NCBI RefSeq assembly: GCF_012933505.1
Contig: NZ_JABBNB010000001.1
Span: 1-64,000, forward strand
DNA length: 64,000 bases
Direction of reading: 5' to 3'
Source: Gordonia asplenii
GTDB taxonomy: Bacteria; Actinomycetota; Actinomycetes; Mycobacteriales; Mycobacteriaceae
Below the pieces are notes generated by a model. That model saw nothing but the letters and a program-made list of their open reading frames with translations, did no database searches and was not told the origin of the DNA. Within the stretch, counting starts at the first letter, position 1; every line of letters starts with the position of its first letter. This document shows, piece by piece, positions 11,138 through 18,868 of this stretch. A program made the position numbers and the translations under genes.

Positions 11138-12159
11138 CAGTGTCCGCCCCCGTCGGCGAGGTGAAACAGATGCGAGATGAGCGGATCGAGTACCGCGATG
11201 CCGTCTTTCACACCGCCCTTCGACCCGGGCAGGTTCACGACCAGGGTGCGTCCGGCGAACCCGGCCAGCCCGCGACTCAACGACGAATACGGCGTCGACG
11301 CCCGCCCGGTCTCCCGCATGGCTTCGGCGATGCCGGGCAACTCGGTGGTCAGATGCGGGGCGGTCGCCTCCGGCGTGTGATCGTCGGAGGTGGGACCGGT
11401 GCCGCCGGTGGTGATCAGGAGTGCGGGATGGCGGGCCAGCGCGTCGCGCACCCCCGCGGCGATGTCGGCGTCGGCGCAGATGATCGGCTCCTCGACGTCG
11501 AATCCCTTGCCGGACAACCAGTCCCGAAGGACCGGTCCGGTGGCGTCGGACCGCTCGCCGGTAGCGATACGAGTCGATGAGACGAGCACCAGTGCCCGAC
11601 GTCCCGGATGGATGTCGACGGTGCCGGGTGCGACGCCGGACGCGGTGTCGACGCTCGACTCCTCGCGGCGCCACTCGCCGCGCCGTCCACCGTCTTTCGC
11701 CCATAGCGCGACGTCGGTCATCGACGCCGCCGGGTCGACGGCCTTGACCATGTCGTGCAGCGTCAGTCCGGCGACGCTGACCGCCGTCAGTGCCTCCATC
11801 TCGACGCCGGTGCGCCCGGTCGTCGACGCCGTCGCGGTCACGACGACCGTGTCGGCGGTCAGTTCGAAGTTCACGTCGACGGCGTTCAACGGCAGTTGAT
11901 GGCACAGCGGAATCAGGTCGGAGGTCCGTTTGGCGCCCATGATTCCGGCGATCCGCGCGACGGCGAGCACGTCGCCCTTCGCGTGAGCGCCGCTGCTGAT
12001 CAACGAGATCACGTGCGGCGTCGTGCGGAACACTCCGCGCGCTGTCGCGGTTCGGTCGGTGACCTCCTTGGCCGACACGTCCACCATGTGCGCGCTGCCG
12101 TCTGCGGCGACGTGGCTCAGCGTCGTCGACGCAGCCGGGTCTACGGGGTCAGCGGCCAC
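11137..12159 (-). CDS. Bifunctional MoaC-MoaB (MogA-like) fusion
   Basis: A 340-residue fusion. Residues about 12-165 are MoaC, which with MoaA forms cyclic pyranopterin monophosphate: HMVDVSAKEVTDRTATARG, KGDVLAVARIAGIMGAKRTSDLIPLCHQLPL and TGVEMEALTAVSVA. After a short linker, about 185-340 is a MoaB/MogA domain that adenylylates molybdopterin: ALVLVSSTRIATGERSD, LLITTGGTGPTSDDHTPEA and LVVNLPGSKGGVKDG. GTG 12159 is chosen since the MoaC motif follows about 25 residues later; it overlaps moeA by 19 bases. The fusion lies between moeA and moaE, giving a coupled three-gene transcript. Such fusions are known in this bacterial group. Confidence 0.92.
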   Translation of the reverse strand: MAADPVDPAASTTLSHVAADGSAHMVDVSAKEVTDRTATARGVFRTTPHVISLISSGAHAKGDVLAVARIAGIMGAKRTSDLIPLCHQLPLNAVDVNFELTADTVVVTATASTTGRTGVEMEALTAVSVAGLTLHDMVKAVDPAASMTDVALWAKDGGRRGEWRREESSVDTASGVAPGTVDIHPGRRALVLVSSTRIATGERSDATGPVLRDWLSGKGFDVEEPIICADADIAAGVRDALARHPALLITTGGTGPTSDDHTPEATAPHLTTELPGIAEAMRETGRASTPYSSLSRGLAGFAGRTLVVNLPGSKGGVKDGIAVLDPLISHLFHLADGGGH

Positions 12160-13325
12160 GTGGGCACCTCCTGGCCTGCGGCGAGATGCACTGCCGCAGA
12201 ATCGATTTCGATGAGAACGTTGGCATTGGCGGCGGTCGCGACAAGGTGACTGCCCGGGCCGCCGACCACCTCGACGACCCCGTCGGCACGCAGGAATCCA
12301 CGCAGAAACTGGGTGCGCCCGGCGATCGAGGTCACCGCACTCGCCAGCGGCGCCGACGTCGGGTCGATCGGCGCGAGTCCGCCCGCGGCCCGTAAACCGT
12401 TGCGCACCAACACTTCGAAGGACACCATCACGCTCACCGGGTTGCCCGGCAGGCTGACGACGGGCACACCGCGCCACACCGTGAAGCCCTGCGGTCCGCC
12501 GGGTTGCATCGCTATCGGGCCGAACCATCCGGCGTCGGACAGCAGGTCGCGCACCGGTTCCCGCTCGCCCATCGACACCCCGCCGGAGGTCAGGACGATG
12601 TCGGCGTGTTCGACGGCGGCGTCCAGCGTCGCCGCGAAGTCGCCGCCGTCGCCGCTGCTGCCGGAGAAGGTCACTTCGGCGCCGTGTGCCGCGCACAAGG
12701 TCGCAAGGATGATCGAATTCGATTCGTACACTTGGCCGTACGCCAGCGGCGCGCCGGGTGGGACCAGTTCTGACCCGGTGGAGACGACGGCCACGCGGGG
12801 GCGTCGGAACACCTCGACGGTGCCGGTGCCGGTGGCGGCTAGCGCAGCCAGATGGCGTGGAGTCAGCACCGTCGCGCCGGCGACGACGAGTGCCCCGGCC
12901 GCGACGTCGGCGGCCCGGCGTCGAACAAACGCCCCGACGTCGGGTTGGACCTGTAACCGCACGTGGCCGTCGCGCTCGACCGACTGCTCCACGGGCACCA
13001 CGGCATCGGCGCCGGCGGGCACCGGGGCCCCCGTCATGATCGCGGCGGCGGATCCGGATGGCAGGGGAGTGGGATCGGTGTCGCCGGCGAAGATCCGGGT
13101 GGCCACTGGAAGCGGGACGTCGACCTCGACGTCGGCCGCGCGGACCGCGAAGCCGTCCATCGCCGAGTTGTCGAAGGCGGGCATCGGCGCACTTGCCAGG
13201 ACGTCGCTGGTCAGCACCCTGCGATGGGCCTCGGTGAGCGGAACGGTCTCGGTGCCGACGAGCTCGGCGAAGGCATGGGTGATCGCCCTGCGATGGTCGG
13301 AGACGGGCCTGCGGGTCACCGCCAC
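12141..13325 (-). CDS. moeA: Molybdopterin molybdenumtransferase
   Basis: A 394-residue MoeA that inserts molybdate into adenylylated molybdopterin. Motifs are complete: PAFDNSAMDGFAVRA near 48-62, IMTGAPVPAGADAVVP near 92, VVSTGSELV near 190, LTSGGVSMGEREPV near 255 and VVSLPGNPVSVMVSFE near 302. Two in-frame GTGs (13325, 13319) are possible starts; the longer open frame beyond them overlaps the divergent moaA promoter. A second, divergent MoeA domain is fused to MobA at 21500-23245, so this is likely the general housekeeping copy. Confidence 0.93.
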   Translation of the reverse strand: MAVTRRPVSDHRRAITHAFAELVGTETVPLTEAHRRVLTSDVLASAPMPAFDNSAMDGFAVRAADVEVDVPLPVATRIFAGDTDPTPLPSGSAAAIMTGAPVPAGADAVVPVEQSVERDGHVRLQVQPDVGAFVRRRAADVAAGALVVAGATVLTPRHLAALAATGTGTVEVFRRPRVAVVSTGSELVPPGAPLAYGQVYESNSIILATLCAAHGAEVTFSGSSGDGGDFAATLDAAVEHADIVLTSGGVSMGEREPVRDLLSDAGWFGPIAMQPGGPQGFTVWRGVPVVSLPGNPVSVMVSFEVLVRNGLRAAGGLAPIDPTSAPLASAVTSIAGRTQFLRGFLRADGVVEVVGGPGSHLVATAANANVLIEIDSAAVHLAAGQEVPTWPLTP

Positions 13326-13364
13326 GAGTCTAGGGCACCCGCGTTGCGGGTAGCGTTGAACACT

Positions 13365-14345
13365 ATGGCCTTGCAAGACCGATTCGGGCGTCGGGCGCGT
13401 GATCTGCGCATCTCGCTGACCCAGGCGTGCACCCTGAGGTGCCGGTATTGCATGCCCGCCGAAGGGCTTCCGCTGCTGCCGCGCGAGGAACTGCTGACCG
13501 TCGCGGAGGTGGCCCGCCTCGTCGACGTCGCGGTCGACGACCTCGGCATCGAGGAGGTCCGACTCACCGGTGGTGAGCCGCTTGTGCGGCGCGACCTCGA
13601 ACAGATCGTCGCGACCATCCGCACCCGGCACCCCGACGTGCCGATTGCGTTGACCACCAATGCAATCGGGCTCGCGCGCCGCGCGCATGAGCTCCGTGCG
13701 GCAGGCCTGACCAGGCTCAACATCTCGCTGGACACCATCGATGCCGAACTGTTCGCGCAAGTCACCCGGCGAGACCGGCTCGCCGACGTCGTCGCGGGTA
13801 TCGACGCTGCCCTATCGGCGGGCTTTTCGATCAAGGTGAACGCCGTCGCCCTGCGATCCACGCTGGAGCGGGCGTCGGAGCTGCTCGACTGGTGCCTCGC
13901 GCGCGGACTCGAGCTGCGCTTCATCGAGAACATGCCGCTCGACGCCGAGGAGACGTGGTCGGCGTCGGATCTCGTCACCGCCGCCGACGTCCTCGACGAA
14001 CTGTCTCGCCATCATCGCCTCGCGCCGATCGGACGGGTCGACGCCGGTGCGCCAGCCGAGCGCTGGCTCGTCGACGACGGCCCCGCGACCGTCGGCGTCA
14101 TCGCGTCGATGACACGCTCGTTCTGCCGCAGCTGTGACCGCACCCGGATCACCGCCGAAGGTCGGGTCCGACCCTGCCTGTTCTCCGACGACGAGATCGA
14201 CCTGCGGACCGCAATGCGCAGCGGCGCAACGGATTCCGACATCGCCGCGCTGTGGAAGACGGTCACCTGGCGCAAGTCGGCCGGTCATGCCGCACTCGGG
14301 GTGCTCACCCATCCCCGCCGCACGATGGGCGCCATCGGTGGCTGA
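13365..14345 (+). CDS. moaA: GTP 3',8-cyclase
   Basis: A 326-residue radical SAM enzyme that begins Moco synthesis from GTP. The SAM cluster motif CTLRCRYC is at about residues 21-28, RLTGGEPLVR near 65, LNISLDT near 120, and a C-terminal second-cluster motif CRSCDRTRIT...C near 252-272. The protein ends in Gly-Gly, needed for activity in the family. It is divergent from moeA with a 39-base intergenic gap and overlaps moaD by 8 bases. Confidence 0.95.
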   Translation: MALQDRFGRRARDLRISLTQACTLRCRYCMPAEGLPLLPREELLTVAEVARLVDVAVDDLGIEEVRLTGGEPLVRRDLEQIVATIRTRHPDVPIALTTNAIGLARRAHELRAAGLTRLNISLDTIDAELFAQVTRRDRLADVVAGIDAALSAGFSIKVNAVALRSTLERASELLDWCLARGLELRFIENMPLDAEETWSASDLVTAADVLDELSRHHRLAPIGRVDAGAPAERWLVDDGPATVGVIASMTRSFCRSCDRTRITAEGRVRPCLFSDDEIDLRTAMRSGATDSDIAALWKTVTWRKSAGHAALGVLTHPRRTMGAIGG

Positions 14346-14598
14346 CCCGACCGGGACGCACGTCACCGTCAGCTACTTCGCGGCCATCGCCGACGCCGTC
14401 GGGTGCCGCACCGAATCCTTCGACCTCGCCGACGCCACCGTCGCCGCTCTGCGCACGGCGATCGAGCAGCGCCACGGTGCCCGGGCGGGGGCCCTCGCGC
14501 AGTTGTGCACGGTCCTCAGCGGCGACGACATGTTGCGCGAGTCACATGCCCGCATCGGTGCGACGGTCGACCTGCTGCCGCCGTTCGCCGGGGGATAG
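14338..14598 (+). CDS. moaD: Molybdopterin synthase sulfur carrier subunit
   Basis: An 86-residue ubiquitin-like MoaD/ThiS protein. It carries the C-terminal Gly-Gly (PPFAGG) that is thiocarboxylated to donate sulfur to MoaE. The start GTG lies within the end of moaA (8-base overlap), consistent with coupled translation. The core VTVSYFAAIADAVGC and LLPPFAGG are typical. Confidence 0.9.
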   Translation: MADPTGTHVTVSYFAAIADAVGCRTESFDLADATVAALRTAIEQRHGARAGALAQLCTVLSGDDMLRESHARIGATVDLLPPFAGG

Positions 14599-14660
14599 TC
14601 GCAGGTCACGCCGCCGTCGGCGTCGTCTCACGGGCTACCGCCCGGCGCGGTGAGATCCCG

Positions 14661-14676
14661 GTTACCCGTCGGACAC
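14661..14676 (+). promoter_or_regulatory. Possible GlnR half-site upstream of narK
   Basis: GTTAC-N6-GACAC, about 90 bases before the narK start, fits the AC-N9-AC core reported for mycobacterial GlnR sites with one deviation from GAAAC. Single and imperfect, so weak. Confidence 0.35.
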
Positions 14677-14764
14677 CGCACGACGCTGCAAGGCAACAAA
14701 CGCTTCCTAACGTCGCTGTCAGTCGGCACGGTGCCGAATCGACAAGCTTGGGAAGGCGCAGCGT

Positions 14765-16180
14765 ATGAGTCGCTCACACACCATCACCCACTGGGATCCG
14801 GAGGACGTGCAAGCGTGGGAAGCAGGTGGCAAGAAGATCGCACGCCGAAATCTCATCTGGTCGGTGGCCGCCGAGCACGTCGGATTCTCGGTGTGGTCGC
14901 TGTGGTCGGTCATGGTGCTGTTCATGCCGTCGGACGTCTACGGGCTGTCCGCCGGTGACAAGTTCCTGATCGGCGCGATCGCGACGCTCACCGGCGCACT
15001 GCTGCGATTCCCGTACACGATGGCCACCGCCACGTTCGGCGGCCGCAATTGGACGGTGTTCTCCGCGTTCGTGCTGTTGATTCCGGTGGTCGCGACGATC
15101 GTGCTGCTCGCGAATCCGGGTCAGCCGCTGTGGATGTATCTCCTCTGTGCGGCGATGACCGGACTCGGCGGCGGCAACTTCGCGTCGTCGATGACCAATA
15201 TCAACGCCTTCTTCCCCCAGCGGCTCAAGGGCTGGGCGCTGGGACTCAACGCGGGCGGCGGCAACCTGGGCGTCCCGGCGGTGCAGTTGATCGGCCTGCT
15301 GGTGATCGCTGTCGCAGGCAACCGCCAGCCGTACTGGGTGTGTGCGGTCTACCTGGTCCTGTTGGCCGTCGCGGGTATCGGCGCCGCACTGTTCATGGAC
15401 AACCTGGCCACTCCCAGCGTCGACATGAGTTCGATGCGTGCTGCCTTGCGCAACCGCCACACCTGGGTCATCGCGCTGCTCTACATCGGTACCTTCGGAT
15501 CGTTCATCGGCTTCTCTTTCGCATTCGGCCAGGTGCTGTTGCTGACGTTCAAGGCGAACGGTCAGTCGGCGTCGGACGCCGCGCTGCACGCCGCGCAGAT
15601 CGCGTTCATCGGCCCGCTGCTGGGGTCGATCGCACGCGTCTACGGCGGCAAGCTGTCCGACCGCATCGGCGGCGGCCGCGTCACACTGTTCGCGTTCGTC
15701 ATGATGACGCTGTTCGCCGGAGTCATCATCGCGGCGTCGACCAGTGCCGGATCGGGCGCGGCGTCGGGAATGGCGATGGCCGGATACATCGTCGGGTTCA
15801 TCGCGCTGTTCCTGTTGTCCGGCATGGGAAATGGATCGGTGTACAAGATGATTCCGTCGATCTTCGACGCCGCGTCACGCTCGCTCGACGCCGATGAGGC
15901 CACCCGTGCGCACTACTCCCGCGCGATGTCGGGCGCCGTGATCGGTATCGCCGGTGCGATCGGCGGACTCGGCGGCGTCGGAATCAACCTGGTGCTGCGC
16001 CAGTCGTATCTGACCCAGGGGAGCGCGACCGCGGCGTTCTGGGTCTTCGGGGTGTTCTACGTCGTCGCCGCGCTGATCACCTGGCGCGTGTACGTCGCCG
16101 TCCCGCAGTTGCCCGTCGACGACGCCGATTCGGCCGTCGAGGCCGAACCGGTGCGTGGGACAATCGAGTCCACGGTGTGA
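14765..16180 (+). CDS. narK: Nitrate/nitrite transporter (NNP family, MFS)
   Basis: A 471-residue major-facilitator protein with about 12 membrane segments. The nitrate signatures are present: GLGGGNFASSMTNINAFFPQ near 138-157, KGWALGLNAGGGN near 160, and a second signature-like ALFLLSGMGNGSVYKMIPSIF near 347. It carries nitrate in and/or nitrite out. A ribosome-binding site (GGGAAGG) precedes the ATG. It starts the 14.8-27.4 kb nitrate assimilation region and is followed with overlap or 26-base gap by the HemD-like gene. Confidence 0.93.
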   Translation: MSRSHTITHWDPEDVQAWEAGGKKIARRNLIWSVAAEHVGFSVWSLWSVMVLFMPSDVYGLSAGDKFLIGAIATLTGALLRFPYTMATATFGGRNWTVFSAFVLLIPVVATIVLLANPGQPLWMYLLCAAMTGLGGGNFASSMTNINAFFPQRLKGWALGLNAGGGNLGVPAVQLIGLLVIAVAGNRQPYWVCAVYLVLLAVAGIGAALFMDNLATPSVDMSSMRAALRNRHTWVIALLYIGTFGSFIGFSFAFGQVLLLTFKANGQSASDAALHAAQIAFIGPLLGSIARVYGGKLSDRIGGGRVTLFAFVMMTLFAGVIIAASTSAGSGAASGMAMAGYIVGFIALFLLSGMGNGSVYKMIPSIFDAASRSLDADEATRAHYSRAMSGAVIGIAGAIGGLGGVGINLVLRQSYLTQGSATAAFWVFGVFYVVAALITWRVYVAVPQLPVDDADSAVEAEPVRGTIESTV

Positions 16181-16206
16181 AGTCGGGAACTAACGAAAGT
16201 GGGTTG

Positions 16207-17328
16207 ATGGGCGGAGCAGAGACGCCTCTGTCGGGGTTCTCGGTGGCACTCACCGCGGCGCGGCGCGCGGACGAATTCGAGACATTGCTTCGACGCCGGG
16301 GCGCGTCGGTGGTGTCGGCGGCGGCGATCGCGATGGTTCCGCTGGCCGACGACGATCGGCTGCGTGAGGTCACCGACGACCTCATCGCGCATCCGCCGGA
16401 CCTGTTGATCGCGACCACCGGCATCGGTTTCCGCGGATGGATCGAGGCGGCCGACGGGTGGGGTCAGGCCGAGTCGTTGCTCGACGCATTGGGCCGCGGA
16501 CGCGTCATCTCCCGGGGGCCCAAGGCGACCGGGGCACTGCGGGCCGCAGGGCTGCGGGAGGAGTGGTCGCCGGTATCGGAATCGTCGGCCGAGGTCCTCA
16601 CGCATCTGACCGAAGCGGACCTCGCGGGCAAACGGGTCGCGGTGCAGTTGCACGGCGCGACCGACGATTGGGATCCGGTTCCGGGTTTCCTGTCGGGGCT
16701 TTCCGCACGCGGTGCCGACGTCGTCGGAGTTCCCGTCTACCGGTGGGAGCCGCCGTCGGACACCGCGGCGTTCGACGGCCTGATCGAGACCATCGCACTC
16801 GCGCAGGTCGACGCCGTGACGTTCACGTCGGCGCCGGCCGCGGCGTCGACGCTGATGCGCGCCGACGAACTCGGCCTCCTCGGCGGTGTGCGCCGCGCAT
16901 TGACGGGTCCGGTCGTGTCGTACTGCGTCGGTCCGGTCACCGCCGGGCCGCTGGCCCGCATCGGCGTCGAAAGCGTTGAGCCGGAACGAATGCGGCTCGG
17001 CGCGCTGGCCCGATTGGTGGCTGACGACCTGCCGGTCCGTCGACCGACGCTGCGCGTGGCCGGACACGATCTCGGTGTTCGTGCATCCACCGCCGTCGTC
17101 GACGGAGCGGTACGTGAGTTGTCGCCGTCTGGGCTGTCGTTGCTGAAGATGCTGGCCCGACGCCCGGGCGACGTCGTATCGCGGGAAGAGTTGCTGGGAG
17201 TGCTGCCCGCGGCCGGCGACGACACGCACGCCGTCGAAGCGGCGATAGCCAGGCTGCGAGCGAGCCTGGGAGCCAAGGAGATCGTGGCGACGGTGGTCAA
17301 GAGGGGATACCGGCTCGCGGTGGATTGA
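16207..17328 (+). CDS. HemD-like protein with C-terminal winged helix
   Basis: A 373-residue protein. The first about 265 residues are a uroporphyrinogen-III synthase (HemD) domain (GFSVALTAARRADEFETLLRR, VDAVTFTSAPAAAS near 200). The last about 85 residues are an OmpR/PhoB-type DNA-binding domain (LSPSGLSLLKMLARRPGDVVSREELL ... VEAAIARLRASLG ... VVKRGYRL). This architecture occurs beside nitrite genes in mycobacteria (Rv0260c as I recall; NnaR in Streptomyces) and is best read as a nitrate/nitrite regulator, possibly sensing a tetrapyrrole intermediate. GTG 16177, overlapping the narK stop, is an alternative start; I prefer ATG 16207 because the domain begins soon after. Confidence 0.88.
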   Translation: MGGAETPLSGFSVALTAARRADEFETLLRRRGASVVSAAAIAMVPLADDDRLREVTDDLIAHPPDLLIATTGIGFRGWIEAADGWGQAESLLDALGRGRVISRGPKATGALRAAGLREEWSPVSESSAEVLTHLTEADLAGKRVAVQLHGATDDWDPVPGFLSGLSARGADVVGVPVYRWEPPSDTAAFDGLIETIALAQVDAVTFTSAPAAASTLMRADELGLLGGVRRALTGPVVSYCVGPVTAGPLARIGVESVEPERMRLGALARLVADDLPVRRPTLRVAGHDLGVRASTAVVDGAVRELSPSGLSLLKMLARRPGDVVSREELLGVLPAAGDDTHAVEAAIARLRASLGAKEIVATVVKRGYRLAVD

Positions 17329-17360
17329 GGGGGTGGGTCGGGAATGCGATGGATAAACTC

Positions 17361-17600
17361 TGCTCCCCGAGTGCCGAAGCGAGCTTGCGAGCTTCGGTGT
17401 AACGAGGGGTCAGTGAGATCAATGGCCACCATGACCGACACCACCGCGTAACGCGGAGATCCCGATGCAAATTGTTGTTCGCTCCCGTCCCTGGTAGGTG
17501 AGGCCGTTGGGAGTGTGGTCGATATGGTTGCGCTGGAATGTAAAGTCGCCAGCCCCTCGTTACACCGAAGCTCGTTCCTCGCTTCGGCACTCGGGGAGCG
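17361..17600. repeat. Inverted pair of interspersed palindromic repeats
   Basis: A 49-base element (17361-17409, core CTCCCCGAGTGCCGAAGC then GAGCTTGCGAGCTTCGGTG) recurs inverted at 17553-17600 with a few changes, flanking about 143 bases. Related copies lie at 31683-31846 and 46554-46612. All are in gaps between convergent genes. Confidence 0.85.
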
Positions 17601-17695
17601 GGGACGGCGTTGCCGAGCGGGAGCGCACCGCGACCTACACCAGTGTCGGGGACGGCGTTGCCGAGCGGGAACGCACCCCCGACCTACACCAACAC
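17600..17695. repeat. 48-base tandem duplication
   Basis: Two 48-base units (17600-17647, 17648-17695), both starting GGGGACGGCGTTGCCGAGCG and containing GACCTACACCA, differ at a few bases. The second unit overlaps the last codons and stop of the sirohydrochlorin chelatase gene. Confidence 0.85.
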
Positions 17696-18379
17696 CGCGG
17701 CCCTTCTCCGGGCGCACACCAGTTTTGTCACGCTCAGGTGCAGACCCAGCGGCGCACCCACGACGTCGGCTCCGCACTCCTCCAAGCGGCCTTGGAAGAG
17801 CCCGTCCGCCAACAGATACGACGCCACCGCGACCCGACGTCGGGACTGCCCGCGCATCGACGACACCACGTCGCGCACCGCCGGATAGCCGCCCGATGTC
17901 GGCGGTGCCGCGAAGCCGATCCGGACTCGTGTCCCCACCAGCGACGACAACATCGTCGCCATGGTGCGGACCTCGCTCTGCGCGTGCGGATCCGACGACC
18001 CCGCCGCCGCGAGGACCACTTGGTCGCCGGGACGCCAGCCCGCGTCGATCAGGCGATCGAGCATGACTCGGGCGAGCAGCGGCGACGGTCCCAGCGCCGA
18101 CGTCACCGTCACATCCGAATGGTTCACTGCGGCAACGTGTTCGGGGATGTCGACGCGCACGTGATAGCCGCTGGACAGGAACGCCGGGATGAGTGTCACT
18201 CGGCGGCCGTCGAGCATCCGCAACACGTCCGACGGTGTCGGGCCCAGCACGTCGACGAACGCGACCCGCACCTCTTCATTCAATGCTGCGGCCACCGAAG
18301 CGGCCAGATCGCCGATCATGGCCACGCCGTGCGCGTTTCGCGTGCCGTGCGCCACCAACAGTGTGCAAGCCTCGCCCAT
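17684..18379 (-). CDS. Sirohydrochlorin ferrochelatase-like (CbiX family)
   Basis: A 231-residue CbiX/SirB-type chelatase. It should insert iron into sirohydrochlorin to make the siroheme of NirB. The conserved N-terminal LLVAHGTRNAHG (about 6-17) holds the metal-binding His; LIPAFLSSGYHVRVDIP near 80 holds a second His; VVLAAAGSSDPHA (about 135) and VASYLLADGLF (about 195) mark the duplicated second half. ATG 18379 overlaps the nirD stop (TGATG); GTG 18382 is an alternative. Position as last gene of nirB-nirD supports the assignment; a general cobaltochelatase role is less likely. Confidence 0.88.
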   Translation of the reverse strand: MGEACTLLVAHGTRNAHGVAMIGDLAASVAAALNEEVRVAFVDVLGPTPSDVLRMLDGRRVTLIPAFLSSGYHVRVDIPEHVAAVNHSDVTVTSALGPSPLLARVMLDRLIDAGWRPGDQVVLAAAGSSDPHAQSEVRTMATMLSSLVGTRVRIGFAAPPTSGGYPAVRDVVSSMRGQSRRRVAVASYLLADGLFQGRLEECGADVVGAPLGLHLSVTKLVCARRRAAVLV

Positions 18380-18807
18380 CACGCGCTCTTCGGTGCGAGT
18401 CCCGCGACGGCGCCCGTACGTGGCCGGTAACCGAACCGAATGTCCGGGGTGTTCGCCACGAACACCGTGCCGTCGAGCCCGATCCTGGTGGCGTACACCG
18501 GAATCGACACGCCGTCCGCATCGAGGCACCGACCGTCGAGCAGGCTGAACGCCTGCTTCTTCAGCGGGGACTGCACCACCGGGAATCCGCCGCGGTCGCC
18601 GACGATCCCGCGGGACAACACCGCGGCCCGCCCGATCGGATCGATGTTGCCGACGGCACGGATGCTGTCGTCGGCGAGCCGGAACAGCGCGACCTGCGCG
18701 CCGTCCGGCAGCAGAACCGCTACCCCTCGAAGCGGTTCGAGCCTCGACGCCGGGCAGGCGGGCGTCCAGTCGCGGGTCCAACGGTGCAGATCGAAATTGA
18801 TGGTCAT
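18379..18807 (-). CDS. nirD: Nitrite reductase small subunit
   Basis: A 142-residue NirD. It has the Rieske-like beta fold without the Cys/His cluster ligands, as is normal in NirD. Recognisable segments: GVAVLLPDGAQVALFRL, IRAVGNIDPIGRAAVLSRGIVG, and PLKKQAFSLLDGRCLDADGVSIPVY. The extended ending (YRPRTGAVAGLAPKSA) is specific to this protein. It lies 61 bases after nirB and overlaps the chelatase start. Confidence 0.93.
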   Translation of the reverse strand: MTINFDLHRWTRDWTPACPASRLEPLRGVAVLLPDGAQVALFRLADDSIRAVGNIDPIGRAAVLSRGIVGDRGGFPVVQSPLKKQAFSLLDGRCLDADGVSIPVYATRIGLDGTVFVANTPDIRFGYRPRTGAVAGLAPKSA

Positions 18808-18868
18808 CGTGACATGTCTTTCTCAAGAAGGAAGCGAGCTGAGATCAGGCCGGATCAGGACTGGGGGA

